A stretch of DNA of 64,000 nt from Apis mellifera (Eukaryota > Arthropoda > Insecta > Hymenoptera > Apidae): positions 8,544,501-8,608,500 of the forward strand of contig NC_037652.1 of the NCBI RefSeq assembly GCF_003254395.2, written 5' to 3'. Shown here one piece after another: positions 24,763 to 37,625 of this stretch; the first letter of the stretch is position 1, and every line of letters starts with the position of its first letter. A program made the translations under genes and the position numbers. The notes under the pieces were generated by a model that did not search any database, was not told the origin of the DNA, and was given only the letters and a program-made list of their open reading frames with translations.

Positions 24763-27700
24763 CTGTAACAGGATACCTTTCGTTAACGACAACTTATAGG
24801 TATGTCTCGCTCCCAGCCGCGGAAATAAGCGAACCGGAAGTTGAGAGATTCCTACCCTACGAACCGAACCACGACGCCTGCCTTACGTAATAATACGCGA
24901 TGAGTTTCTCTCACATATCTCGAACAATTCGAGATCCTCGAAGTTCGAGCGAATTTTCTTCGGGATGATAACTTGTTTCTATCTTTTTTTTTTTTTTAAA
25001 TTCAATCGAAATTTCTCCTTTATCTGCAATATACACATATATATTCTCGAATTCATTTTTGAGAGATTTGAAACCTATGAAAATAACTCTTCAGTTCAGG
25101 GGGAACAGCAGGTTTTTAATTTCGAGATATGGTTTCACTCGTTCCACCGTTCACCATTTTTTTTAAATTCTATCTTTTTTTTTTTTTTTTTTAATAAAGT
25201 AAAATAAAACCCCCCTGTGATCAAATTACGTTTTAACTCGTTACTTTTATTAAGAAATAAACGTAATAAACTGAAGTTTCTCGGTAAAAAAAAAAAAGAA
25301 AAAAAAGAAAGAGAGAGAGAGAAAAAAACAACAACCGTGCAGAAATGTATAGGTCAATAAAGTTGGAAGTCTCTCGGTATCGGGCAACGGAAGGATCGTT
25401 AACCCTTTGTGACCTGAATTTTCCTTCGTCAAAAATGAAAGAAACCTTCTTTCGTATTTAGTTCAGTTTTTATTGCTTGAATCTTAAAAAAAAAAAAAAA
25501 AAAAAGAAAAGAAAAAAAAACGAGAGAAAATTTAAAAATATTCTCCAAGAAAAATGGAATAAACGAAAAAGAATATGTAATAAAAAAATCTTAGTTTTCA
25601 AATCCGTAAACCTTACCTAATAAATACTCTACCACTGTAACGAACAGTTGAGTGTTGCTTCTTGACGATTGAAAGAAAAAAAAAAAAAGAAGAAGAAAAA
25701 GAATGCTCTTAATTTATCGCGATGTCGGCGCGCAACTTAAGAAGAAACTCCCCGAGTCGATTCTCCCTCCTCGAAATACTCGCGGTGCTCTTCGTTCCTC
25801 AAGGTCTGCCTCTCGGCGGAGGTGAGATAATTTACCTTCGAGTTGACTCGTCTCGTTGCAAGATTTCGCGGAAAAAAAAAAGGAAAGAGAAGAAAAGAAG
25901 AGAAAAAAAGGTGAGCCGAGCGAGCAACGGCGTGGCCAAATGTTGTGGCGACGGAGAGAGTTTTTTATACGCGTAGCAAAAGAGAGGAGAAGAGTTAAAG
26001 AGAGAAACAAAGCGAGGACAAAGCGAACGTAACGCTGCGCTAGCGTAGAAACGTGACGGAAGGAGAAAGAAATATGGAAGAGAGAGAGAGAGAGAGAGAG
26101 TTCCATCAATAGTCGACGATTCGACCTTTATGGGTACACGCGAACTATTTTGTCTAATCGAATGGAAGAGAATTACAGCTCGGTCGGTAATCAAGTTGAA
26201 TCCTCGAAGCGAAGGATTCGATCGATTTTAAGAAGGGTTCTGATCGATGATGGCACGACCTTACCATTACACGCACACGGGTTAAGCAATTGCGCTTGGG
26301 AAGAAGGATTGTCGTTCGAGGGATCGTTGGAGAATCGTTTTCGTTCCAAATTCTCTCTTTCTATCCGAGTTAAGGTTAAGTAAATACGCGAATGTAATCG
26401 CGGAGAGGAGAAGTGAAAAAGTTTTTTTTGGCATCGATCGTCGTCGATCCAGTTTTGTTTTTTTTTTCTTTTTCTTTCTTTTCCTTTTCTCGAGGGTAGT
26501 AATTCCTCGGACATGGGCAAAATTTCATCCAACTTGTTGTACACGTACGGCGATAAGATCTCATTAAGAAGATCTTGGAAAGTGAGCCAAGGACAGATGG
26601 ATAAATTTCGCCGACGGTGCGGCTCTTGTTTCAAGTGATGTGTCGAGAAAAGAAAATTTCTCTTTCTCTTACTCGCGATTATATGTAACAGTTTGATTTG
26701 AAAACAATTTAAAGTTTTTGTGAATGATCCATTTCATAATCGCTCGATAACTAACAATAATCACGTCGATTTATCGAGCGCAAACGAACAAAGGAAAGTT
26801 GACGAGGATTTTTGAGGATTAATCCATTAAGCTGCACGATGTCGAAGAGATTTTCCAAGTCTATTAGATATACTCCGTTTCAGAATCTACGTTGTAGAGA
26901 TGGTTGTCGTTCAGAGCTTACGCCCGCGTTATGTTAATTTATGTTAATCGAATAAAATGTTAATTCAACAGATCTGGCCCGTTTCAAAATTCAAAGTGTT
27001 GTTTTAATCTTTGTTGCTTGTAACTTTAATCTTAATTACAACGTCGAAAATTTTCCCGACACAAGAGAATTGTTAAACAAGGGATATTAACAAGTGTCAA
27101 ATTTAAACGAATTCCTCTCATCGTTTCGCTCGATTATTTTAACAAGAAGGGAAGATTTTTCCTTATCGAGAATCTTTATTATTTATTATTTTATTTTATT
27201 ATTTTATTTTTACTATTTCAACAATAACCGCATTAAACGACGTAATTGTTATAATGAAAATTGTTCCTAAAAATCGTGTAAAATCAAAAGATACGCTCTT
27301 CAAATATTCCAAGACGAAAGAAATATTATTTATTTCTTAATAAACTCTTCCATTCGAAACGAGGTTCAGAAAAAATTGCATTGACAAAAACCAGTACGAA
27401 GATTCCAGAGTTTTTTTTTTATTTACCTCGATAATACTCAACGATGGTGCACAATCTTGGTGTACACATACGTGGTGTACATAGCGAGGGATTATACGTG
27501 CATTCTTGGTGACCGGGTATCTCTGACGCCATCAGCCGCGTTAAAATTGCACGGATGCCGACTTTTCACTCGCGTATGCATCGAGGCTCGCGTGGAAGAA
27601 GGCGGAAATTTTCGAGGAAGGAAAGGCAGGAAGGCTCTTCTAAATTAAGAAAATGATGAGGACGATCGTAATGACGAGGGAAAGGAAAAAAGGAGACCAG

Positions 27701-30700
27701 AAAAAGGAAAAAAAAGAAAGAAAGAAAAGATGAGACTGATTTATTCCCATCGATCCATTCGAAAAACGTAACGAAATAACGTCGATAAAAGGCGCGATTG
27801 TGTGTCTGTGTGTGTGTATTTCTCACGAGCGTTCGAGTATTATGGGTGGTATCAAGTGGTTGACGGAGAAGGAGCCTCCTAATATCCATCAGCCCCATTC
27901 CAGGATAATATCCGAGTGCGTCTGACAGTGCGGCTTAACGCTTGATATATCGAAACATTTCTCGAGGGTCTTCCATGCTTTTACCAACTTTTATCCCGCG
28001 ACCTTAAAAAAAAAAAAAGAGAGAGAAAAAAGAAAGAAGAAAAAAGGTAAACCCACCCACCCTCATTTTATTTAGTTAAGTTGGAAACGGATCCCACGAC
28101 TTTTAAATAAATCGTTCTTCCCCATCCGTTCCACTTGACCCAAGATGTTTGTGAAACTTTTGAACTTCACGCGGATAGTCGGTTAATATAATCACCAACA
28201 GTTGATTTATTCTCTCGAGAGGAAGGATAGAGAGAAATTGGGGAGAATGGAGGATAAAAGAATTCAACGATTGTCAATATAGGCATTGTTTAGAAGGAAC
28301 AACGTCGTTGCCAATTGCTTGATATTAAAATTGCGCGAAAACTGGATCCCTGCCCCCCGCGCGGGGAGAGCAAATAATGCAGAAAAAACGGGGCGGAGGT
28401 TAATCGATTCAACGAGAGGCGAAATCAATTATCCTTTGTTGGGCAATGTTTATCCCGAGCGGAATATGAAACCTCGTAAACGTATTGAGAGTATTAGGAC
28501 GGTCGCGGATGGAAAAAATATGCGCCTCGTCGCGAGCTAATATTTGAGAGTCACAAATTTCCTCCTCTTGTACCGCGCGGTAATTACACGGTTTTTTGTA
28601 AGCTGCGACCAGTCGTGAATGTGTCAACGCGTGCGTTCGAGGGTATAAAAAGAGGCAAAACGAATAAAAATCGTTATCGAACGTTTTTAACGGAGACTGA
28701 AATTCCCGAGGGGGGGAGAATTCGAAAACAATTAATTCTGTTCGTAGAATATCCTACGGGGAATAAAAATCGCGCAGGAGCGAATTTTGATAATTGCAGT
28801 TTTTTAAAAATTTATCGCGACAAAAGTTTGTACAATTCCGTGGAATTATGGAAATTTTCTACCGTTTAAATACGTGGGACGCATCTGGATTGGAAGAAAG
28901 TTTTGGAAAGCAGATGGACGGTTAAAAAAGTTAAAAGCTTTTCGCGCGGACCCATCATCAATCGGGCACTTGTTGCGATTTACGAACCCTGGCGGTCGAA
29001 CGGAGAACTAGGCAACGAATTATATAAATTCAACTCGCAATATTCATAGATGCGCGTGTGTGTATGATTTCAATTTTCTCCAACTACATACATATATCTA
29101 TCTATTTTATTAAATGCACAAGTAAATGTATAATTATATACGTTATTATGTTAGAAAAATATATAAAATTTGTTTTAAAGAAATAATAATATATATTCTT
29201 ATAGAATAATGCTTCCTTACCAGGGTTAATACAAAAGGAGAAGTACGAATTCGAAGGATTCAAAAAGCTCGGAGGTCAATGACAAAATGAAATTAAGGTG
29301 GCTCAATACTGAATTAGGGCGAAATTCGAGGATTTATCAAGGATTAACTCCTGCACGGTACAGCTGCAAGTCTCTACCGAGCACCTCTCGTTTCCCAAGT
29401 CGAATCCCCCCACCACCATCGCCATTTCCAGCTCTAAGTCTTCGGGAGCAGGGAGGAAGTTTATGTGGGTTAAGTAGAATCATGGTCCGTGCCACGCTCA
29501 AAGGATTTAGGAGTAAGGTGTAGTCGGTGCTACAGGATTTAAAAAAAGGAAAAGGAAAAGAAAAAAAAAAAGAGGAGGAGAAGAATGTTCCCCCGCTCGA
29601 AGAGCTGTTCCGTTGCTTTCCGTTGCTTCAACTGCCTATTGTGGCAAGGTTAATAACGAGTAATGGTTCAAGCACCGTGTTTAAATTCTTTACATCTCTT
29701 TTTTTCTTTCTCCTTTTTTTTTTCACCGCTACTTTTAAATCCCCTTAGGAAAGAAATAGGGCGTCGATGAACGTTGGATGGATTTTTTTTTTTTATTATT
29801 CAACCGTTATTCGATCGGCTCGCAAATCGTCACGAAATGCATTAAAATTAAAACGAACGATGAAAATTTGAAAATCATTTTCTCCCGCGAGAATTCTCAA
29901 TAAGCTCGTTCGGAAGAATGAACGGGCTCGATATTATCGATCGATAAAGATGCAATGTTGCGGGCTGTTGCGTTGCGAACGTTAGACGTCACGTTCCTGC
30001 AACAAAGCACATATCTCTCTGATGCGGATTTACACAACGAATTATTTCGTAGTCCCTCAATTCGATATGCAAATACACGGGGAGAGTGAAAATCTGCTTA
30101 TCGAGGGAGAAAAAAAACGAGATTCTGACCGAACACGTTTTTCTTTATCTCTCAATTTCAATTATTCGAAATGTTCATCGATCTTTTTATTATTATTATT
30201 AAGAAACAAATTTTCTCATCACGTTCACGATCGAGATCAAATGCGGAGAGAGTAACACGATCCTCGAATTCCCTCCTCCTCTCCCCCCCTCTCTAGATAA
30301 ATTTCTACTTGAGAATCGAAATAGCGATTCGGAAACAATCGTAACTTCGACAATTTGAGTCCCGCTCGAAAATATTTCCTCTATCTTTGAATCCTGTACA
30401 ACGTAACGAAACGCGTGTGAACGAAAACAAAACGCTTCTATTCGAACTATCCACAAAGATTAGCCTTCCATCTCTCGAAACTGGAAGAGAGAGAGAGAGA
30501 GAGAGAGAAGAATAATTGAGATAGTGGAGACGGCTACTTCGTAACCTTGGCAACGCTTCGCTAACGGTGATGCGCGCGCATACCATGTGGTGCGCATATC
30601 TGGTGCGTAAAAATAACCTCACTTTCTACCGTTGCACCTCGTTCACGTCCTATTGAAGTTCGAACGAAGGAGGGGAGAAAAAAAATATCGAAATCGAAGG

Positions 30701-31115
30701 GAAGTTTATCGCGCGTGCACGCAAATCTCTCCATTGCGTGTTTAATCCGCGCCTGGGGCTCCCTCTCCCCCTCGAAAGTTACGAAGTTTGATGTACCGTC
30801 GAGCTACGAATACCGGAATACAATGTTGCGAAACTTTTAAATAGAAAAGTTTGGGCGGAACATTGGCCGATTCTTGCGCCTCGGCCGTTATCGCGCCTCG
30901 TTAACTCGTAAACGTTAATAAACGACAGGCGTCGTAATTCACAATTAGCGGCGCGTGGTGGAAGCACAGTAGAGCAGAGTGACGCAGGGCTCTGAGCGTG
31001 GCTCTTTCTCTATCTCTCTCTCTTTGTCTCGCTCGTGGGCAGGCGTTTTAAAATTCATCAGATCTTTTTTAAAACGAGCCGTAACGCGTAACGAAATATT
31101 TTTTCGGTGAATGTT

Positions 31116-31143
31116 GTTATTATTATTATTATTATTATTATTA
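31116..31143 (+). repeat. (ATT)n trinucleotide microsatellite
   Basis: Nine or so consecutive TTA/ATT units in intron 3. Simple-sequence repeat. Confidence 0.9.
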
Positions 31144-32169
31144 CACTTTGTGTTAAATTAAATCGTCGAGGTTATAATCCATCCCGTTCCCCTTTCCATC
31201 TTTCGAAAGGAATTACCGTTCGATCGAGAATTCGTATCGCGTATGGCATAACAAAGCGGGAATCAAGCGGTGTAAAATCCGGATTATTCGAAATGTGATT
31301 TCACGGTTTCGGGTAAAAGTAAAGTTTTGACATTCGACCTGTAATAATAATAACAATAATTTCGTGAAACGTTCATCGAATTATTCACGAAAAATTGAAA
31401 TATTTCCATTTCGCGATATAAAAATTCCGCCCGAAAATTCATCGTCGTTAAACTTTTGTAATTTATACTTTTTTTCGAAGAGAGAGAGAGAAAGAGAGAG
31501 AAAGAAAAAAATATTCGATCCAGAAATTTTCATTCTTCGAATTCATCAAATTAATTTCGAAGAACGTAATACGAGGATCGATTCTCCGTATCCTCGTATA
31601 CGAATCCAACGATGTTCTTCGACTGATCGTGCATTTGCACGGTTCAGTTTTCTCCCGTGATTATGAATCATCGATTCATAAGCTCGAGTAGATACACACA
31701 GCAAGGTTTAACAGTTAACGCGAGCTCGACTCGCACTTGGCCAATTCACGACTTTAATCCTCTCTCTCTCTCTTCGCCAAGTCCGTAATTCCTCCCTCTT
31801 CTCACTCGTCCTCCCTTTCCCTTTCCATCTACACATCTTCGAAACTTCGAAACCCCCCCAAAAGCGATTTTCTTCGTCCAATAACACGCGGCAAAGTTGC
31901 TCGTGCGATTCCATTCTCTCGCTTTTACAAATCCTGTTCAAACTATTATACGTAGGAAGGAAAATTGGCGATGGCGGATGACACGGTTCGTTTTTTAATT
32001 TTACTTGGAGAGCAATGGAATGTTAATTATTCGAAAATGGAGAATAAATAAATGTATGATAATACGATATTTGAAAGTTATATAATGGTGGAATTAATTA
32101 AATTAGTGTTAGAGGAAAATATTTTGAAAAATATCTGTGGATCCATATCCACAGAAAACGAAGAGGTTA

Positions 32170-32380
32170 AAGGGTGTCCCAAAATTAATGTAAGATTTGA
32201 ATTAAATATAAAAGAGAGTTTTTAAAATATTGTTCAATAATGAAGACACGTGTTATATCTTATAACGCTCCATTTTTACTAACCTTAAACTTCTCAGCTG
32301 TCAAACTGTTCTTTTTTCAACAACAACTTATACAAAAATGGTGGCAAATTCAAATCTTGCTTTAATTTTGGAACACCCTT
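32170..32380. mobile_element. 211-bp MITE with 33-bp terminal inverted repeats and TA flanks
   Basis: The left end AAGGGTGTCCCAAAATTAAT is mirrored at the right end, which read in reverse begins AAGGGTGTTCCAAAATTAAA. The inverted repeats extend about 33 bp with about three mismatches. A TA dinucleotide flanks each side (32168-32169 and 32381-32382), as expected for the target-site duplication of Tc1/mariner-type elements. The interior is AT-rich and has no transposase, so this is a non-autonomous element. It sits in intron 3, about 600 bp from the 60-nt exon. Confidence 0.8.
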
Positions 32381-32981
32381 TACAAATGTGCACCATTTTC
32401 CTTGCTTCTTTCTGAATATATATATAATTTTTTACGAATGTATAAATAATATAAATAACATTTAATTAGTTTTTAAATTTCAATAGATATTTTCACGCAA
32501 ATATTATCATTTGCCTTGCCTGCGCGTTTAATTTTTACATTTTCTTTTTCCTTCTCTCTCGGCGTAGTCGGGAGATTCAGCGTAACCTCGGGTCGGGAAC
32601 AAAAAAAAAAACGATGATTTATATGAGAAAGTTTTAAATAAAACATAATCAAATGCGCGGGAAACAAAATTACGAGTGGAAATTTTCATAAAATTAGTGT
32701 TATTAAATTCTATCTGCCTTAATATTTGGCCTGCCAACTATACACGAGCGTTGCTACAGCGTTTCTGAAATTTCAAATTGAATTCGCGTGCTGCGTTTCG
32801 CCATCGCGAATAATCTCTTAGTTACGATCGAATTATTACTTGACTACGTTTATCGAAGAATACGAAACGAATAATTTGCCATGTGGTGTTAAAATATAAT
32901 TGATTCTTTTTCTTTTTTCCTTAAAATATATTACAAAAAAAAAGTCTGAAATATAATAAATATAAAGAAAGTTAACCTTAC

Positions 32982-33041
32982 CTCAAGTCTCCCTTTTGTA
33001 AAGAAATTTCTTCGAAAAATAAACGTATCCTCTCCTTCAAC
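32982..33041 (-). CDS. CUB-domain protein, coding exon 3 (60-nt internal CUB exon)
   Basis: A 60-nt exon too short to be found as an open frame by length. It is bounded by the acceptor CTGATTACAG above 33041 and the donor GTAAGG below 32982. It completes Arg70 (AG|G), then encodes LKERIRLFFEEISLQKGDL (residues 71-89) and leaves two bases (AG) for the next exon. It supplies exactly the middle strand region missing between the neighbouring exons: F.EE.SLQKGD.SC is the CUB core strand and loop that precede the third cysteine. Phase matches on both sides. I located it by asking which sequence would complete the CUB domain, so the match is a test passed rather than a random hit. Confidence 0.88.
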
Positions 33042-34906
33042 CTGTAATCAGATCAAACGAAATTTTCTCTCTCTCGGGGGCGAACGTTTTTTTAAATGTT
33101 TGTCGGATCGAATTCGATAATTCGATTGACTCGCGGGGGGGATTAGGAGGAAGACGCGCAGAGTTGATAAATAAAACCAGAGTTTTCAGATTGATATAAG
33201 GAGGAAAGAATATAACGAGAGATAACGAAATTTTCGCGTGAAATGAAATGTTGGAGAAAAACTTCCTTTCTTCGGGAAACAAATAATTGCTTTTGGAAAC
33301 CTGTATCCGACAAACTTAATAGAATATAATCGAATTAAAGGAAAAGGGTCCGAGGTGGGGAGGGGAGGGAGGGGGGATCTATCCGGAAGAAATCTAATTA
33401 TTTTCCACCACTGTTGAAAACAGAAAAATTGCACTCGTTAAAAACTTTTACCTCGTCGAGATTGATTTCGAAACTTTTTTTTTTTTTTTTAGAAAAAAAT
33501 GAAAATATTCAAAGTCTTTGAATTTTTGAAACTCTTTCTCGAAGAATCGATAGACATCCTCGAAAACTTTCAAACTTGCCAAGTTCCTCGACAAAAATTT
33601 AAATTCCAATAATAATTGCTATTATTAAAAAAAAAGAAAATTTTCCTTTATTCCTACATTGTAGAATCTTCAACAAACGAGAAGCCTTATTCTTCGCGCC
33701 AATTGGAAAACAAAATTTCAAGCGTTCGTATCTCGTTTCTCGTTGAACGAGCGTCGCACACGTGTCTTCAACCAGTCGTATTTCATCATAGATCCGCGTT
33801 CAAGAAATATTCAGTCGTCCCCAACGTTTCTGACGCGAGACTTCTTTTCACCTTGTCCACCCTTTGCGGGAAATAACCGCGATACATGACAGTGGTGCAA
33901 ACTTTCAGGCACGAAACGAGGAGCGAAGATGAAAAACGAGAAAAGTTATTTGCGGGACAAAGCGTAACAGAGATACGCTTTCGACTAAATATCGTTATAT
34001 CATTCGAATTCAAAATGATTGTTTTTCGAGAGAATATTCACTTTTCTATTATATTAAGATGTATAAATATTTCTCTTATTAAAAGTCATTCTCTCCATAA
34101 CAAACGATTGTAACAATTTTGGTAAGAAGCTTACCGAGAGATGAGAAATCAACCTTAAACAACGGATATCGCGTATTCATTATAAAAAAAAAAAAAGGAA
34201 GAAATTTAACATAATTAAATAATTTCGAGAATGTCGAGAATCCAGAATAATTATTTTTCAAATAATATGGGATTTTGAATCCGCCGTGAGATTTAGAATC
34301 CGCCGGATGATCGAGTTTATAGCCGAATTTATCGCCGCTCCTGAAGTACACTTAAGCGCGCAAGTGATGCATATCCACGTTAACTGCCACGTGGACACTT
34401 ATTTTCGTTTACACGATTTTAAAGAGAGAAAATGTCCCGGGGAGCATTCCACGCGCGTTGGAATTTTGTGAACGCATTCTCTCAAAGAAAGAGAGAGAAA
34501 AAGAAAGAGATCTCTCTGCGGTGCCTTCGAGGTTTCTCTGCGAAAAGAAAGAAACGAACGCTTCGTACGAAATATAATTTCCACGATGATGATTCTTACA
34601 TGATTTTCCAACTTACACGATCGACCAATTTTTCTTCGACCCTTCACTAACAACAACAACAAGGATGATGATATTAACGAGGCCAAATTAATCAATCAGC
34701 GGACGAAGCGTCGATAGAGGATACGTTCGGATCAGGTGTTAATTAACTAGCGTCTCGATTACAGATAGGAACAGTTGGGTAAATGCGGGGGGGCATTAGA
34801 TATATGGCGGGAGTGGAGATTGGCCTCAAGATGCATTATATGTGGATTATGCCGGGATCAGTTTGCAGCAAGCCCCGATAGTGGGTCAGAGCAGTAGAGT
34901 AGTTAC
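33042..34906 (-). other. Intron 2 of the CUB gene
   Basis: A 1.87-kb intron on the minus strand, with donor GTAACT at 34906 and acceptor CTGATTACAG at 33042. It contains a poly-T run near 33475-33491 and AT-rich sequence. Nothing else is recognisable. Confidence 0.75.
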
Positions 34907-35063
34907 CTTGCCCGGAAGAGGTACGAGCACCGGATGTTCTTTGGGTAGGAGGACGGGTACCGTGGCGAGTAGAAGCGGCCGTATTGCCGTTTTGATTGCG
35001 AGCTGACAAACTCGAGGTCGCACATCGTGCCGGGAATCAACACGCCGTCCGTCTCGAACAGTC
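34907..35063 (-). CDS. CUB-domain protein, coding exon 2 (N-terminal half of CUB)
   Basis: The acceptor is TTTCTGTTCGCAG just above 35063 and the donor is GTAACTACT below 34907. The exon begins with two bases (GA) that complete Gly18, encodes residues 19-69 and leaves two bases. The sequence LFETDGVLIPGTMCDLEF leads into the CUB domain. Cys32 and Cys63 are its first disulphide pair, and YGRFYSPRYPSSYPKNIRC is the canonical 'G.i.SP.YP..YP....C' motif. The segment just after the signal peptide is short, so the mature protein starts almost directly with the CUB domain. A tandem repeat array starts within about 30 bp upstream of the acceptor. I infer an extracellular or secreted adaptor role. The SOL-1/Neto-like assignment rests on overall CUB similarity and is not certain. 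Confidence 0.87.
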
Positions 35064-35092
35064 CTGCGAACAGAAATGGTCCTGCGATCATC

Positions 35093-36195
35093 CCTCTTTT
35101 TGAAAACAACCAATGTTTCTTCTTCTCGACAGACTTGATTTTAAGGGGTATTGATCAATTGGGAAGAGATTCTTTTCGTTAATTTTTATGTTGATCTTTT
35201 TGAAAACAACCAATGTTCTCGCCAGATTTTAAGAATATTGAATTGGGAAAAGATTTTTAATTTTTATGTTGATCTCTCTTTTTGAAAACAACCAATGTTC
35301 TTTTCGCCAGATTTTAAGGGTATTGATCAATTGGGAAGATATTTTTTTTCGTTAATTTTTACGTTGATCTCTCTTTTTGAAAACAACCAATGTTCTTCTC
35401 GCCAGATTTTAAGGGTATTGATCAATTGGGAAGAGATTTTTTTCGTTAATTTTTATGTTGATCTTTTTTTTTGAAAATAACCAATGTTCTTCTCGACAGA
35501 GTTGATTTTAAGAGGTATTGATCAATTGGGAAGAGATTTTTAATTTTTATGTTGATCTCTCTTTTTGAAAACAATGTTCTTCTCGCCAGATTTTAATTGT
35601 ATTGATCAATTGGGAAGAGATTCTTTTCGTTAATTTTTATGTTAATCTTTTTGAAAACAACCAATGTTCTTCTCGCCAGATTTTAATTGTATTGATCAAT
35701 TGGGAAGAGATTCTTTTCGTTAATTTTTATGTTAATCTTTTTGAAAACAACCAATGTTCTCGCCAGATTTTAAGAATATTGAATTGGGAAAAGATTTTTA
35801 ATTTTTATGTTGATCTCTCTTTTTGAAAACAACCAATGTTCTTCTCGCCAGATTTTAATTGTATTGATCAATTGGGAAGAGATTTTTTTCGTTAATTTTT
35901 ATGTTGATCTCTCTTTTTGAAAACAACCAATGTTCTTCTCGCCAGATTTTAAGAGTATTGATCAATTGGGAAAAGATTCTTTCGTTAATTTTTATGTTGA
36001 TCTCTCTTTTTGAAAACAACCAATGTTCTTCTCGCTAGATTTTAAGGGTATTGATCAATTGGGAAGAGATTTTTTTCGTTAATTTTTATGTTGATCTCTC
36101 TTTTTGAAAACAATCAATGTTCTTCTCGCCAGACTTGATTTTAAGGGGGTATTAATTAATTGGGAAGAGATTCTTTCATTAATTTTTACGTTGAC
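35093..36195 (-). repeat. Tandem array of about 12 units of about 90 bp in intron 1
   Basis: Read on the plus strand the unit runs CTCTTTTTGAAAACAACCAA, TGTTCTTCTCGCCAGATTTT, AAGGGTATTGATCAATTGGG, AAGAGATT, CGTTAATTTTTATGTTGAT. It recurs about twelve times at spacings of roughly 80-105 bp; some copies lack the TGATCAATTGGG part. The array begins only about 30 bp from the splice acceptor of exon 2, so the acceptor's upstream context (branch-point zone on the minus strand) is partly repeat sequence. Confidence 0.93.
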
Positions 36196-36354
36196 GCTAG
36201 TTAAACGGAAACTCGTTGAAAAAATTAAATGGAAGCGAAGAAATGGTTGAAATTTTTCCCCATTCAAATTTCGTTTCCAACGAGGAAATCAAATTTGCGC
36301 ACGCGATTTCGTCCCGCACAATTTTTTGATTAAATTTTTTCTACAAATCTAATT

Positions 36355-37625
36355 TTACATTCATTTCTTTCTCTTTTTTTTTTTCCATACAACTTTTCAT
36401 CTTGCTCACCGATACATTCGATCAATTATTATCATAGTTTCCTCACGAATTTTCAGACTTTAAATTTATTTATTTTCGAGCTAAAAAATATTACATTTAT
36501 TTCTTTCTTTTTTTTTTCCATACAATTTTCTACGATCTTGCTCATCGACGCATTCAATCAATAATTATCAGTCAAATTTCCTCACGAATTTTCAGATCTT
36601 AAATTTATTTATTTTCGAGCTAAAAAAAAAAGAAGAAGAAAGAACGTTATTTCTTTCTCTTTTTTTCCATACAATTTTCTACGATTTTGTTCACGATACA
36701 TTCGATCAATTATTATCAGTTAAGTTTCCTCACGAATTTTTCAAACTTTAAATTTATTTACTTTCGAATTAAAGAACATTACATTTATTTCTTTCTCTTT
36801 TTTTCCATATAATTTTCTACGATCCTGTTTACCACATTCGATCAATAATTATCAGTCAAGTTTCTTCACGAATTTTCAGACTTTAAATTTATTTATTTTC
36901 GTGCTAAAGAACATTACATTTATTTCTTTTTCTTTTTTCCATACAATTTTCTACAATCTTGCTACTTTCGATCAGTAATTATCATAAAGTTTCCTATCAC
37001 AAATTTTCAAACCTTAAATTTATTTATTCTCGAGATAAAAAAAAAAAAGAAGAAGAAAGAACGTTACATTTATCTTTTTCTCTTTTTTTTTCATATATTT
37101 TTTATCTTGCTCACCGATACATTCGATCAATTATTATCATAGTTTCCTCACGAATTTTCAGATCTTAAATTTATTTATTTTCGAGCTAAAAAACATTACA
37201 TTTATTTCTTTCTTTTTTTTTCCATACAATTTTCTACGATCTTGCTCATCGACGCATTCAATCAATAATTATCAGTCAAATTTCCTCACGAATTTTCAGA
37301 TCTTAAATTTATTTATTTTCGAGCTAAAAAAAAAGAACGTTATATTTATTTCTTTTTCTTTTTTCCATACAATTTTCTACAATCTTGCTATTTTCGATCA
37401 ATAATTATCATAAAGTTTCCTATCACAAATTTTCAGACCTTAAATTTATTTATTTTCGAGCTAAAAAAAAAGAGAAAAAGAAAGAATATTACATTTATTT
37501 CTTTCTCTTTTTTTCATACAATTTTCTACAATCTTGCTACTTTCGATCAATAATTATCATAAAGTTTCCTATCACAAATTTTCAAACCTTAAATTTATTT
37601 ATTTTCGAGGTAAAAAAAAAAAAAG
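36355..37625 (-). repeat. Tandem array of about 9 units of about 140 bp in intron 1
   Basis: The unit contains TTACATTTATTTCTTTCTCT, CCATACAATTTTCTACGATC, ATTCGATCAATAATTATCAG, CTCACGAATTTTCAGA and TTAAATTTATTTATTTTCGA. The CACGAATTTTCAG/CACAAATTTTCA core recurs near 36447, 36584, 36734, 36868, 36998, 37152, 37292, 37428 and 37578. It directly follows the 90-bp array but is unrelated to it in sequence. Confidence 0.93.

Larger units (their letters stand above)
24763..32981 (-). other. Intron 3 of the CUB gene
   Basis: An intron of about 8.2 kb on the minus strand, with donor GTAAGG at 32981 and acceptor CTGTTACAG at 24763. It contains A/T homopolymer tracts (24988-25000, 25170-25190, 25486-25505), several GA/CT microsatellites (26081-26100, 30489-30508), an ATT trinucleotide run (about 31116-31143) and one MITE at 32170-32380. 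No further coding exon was recognised. Confidence 0.7.

Noticed and set aside
25612..25644. 18-nt micro-exon between acceptor GTTACAG and donor GTAAGG on the minus strand, phase-compatible with exons 2 and 4
   Set aside because: It would leave the CUB domain about 14 residues short. The 60-nt exon at 32982-33041 supplies the expected core sequence instead.
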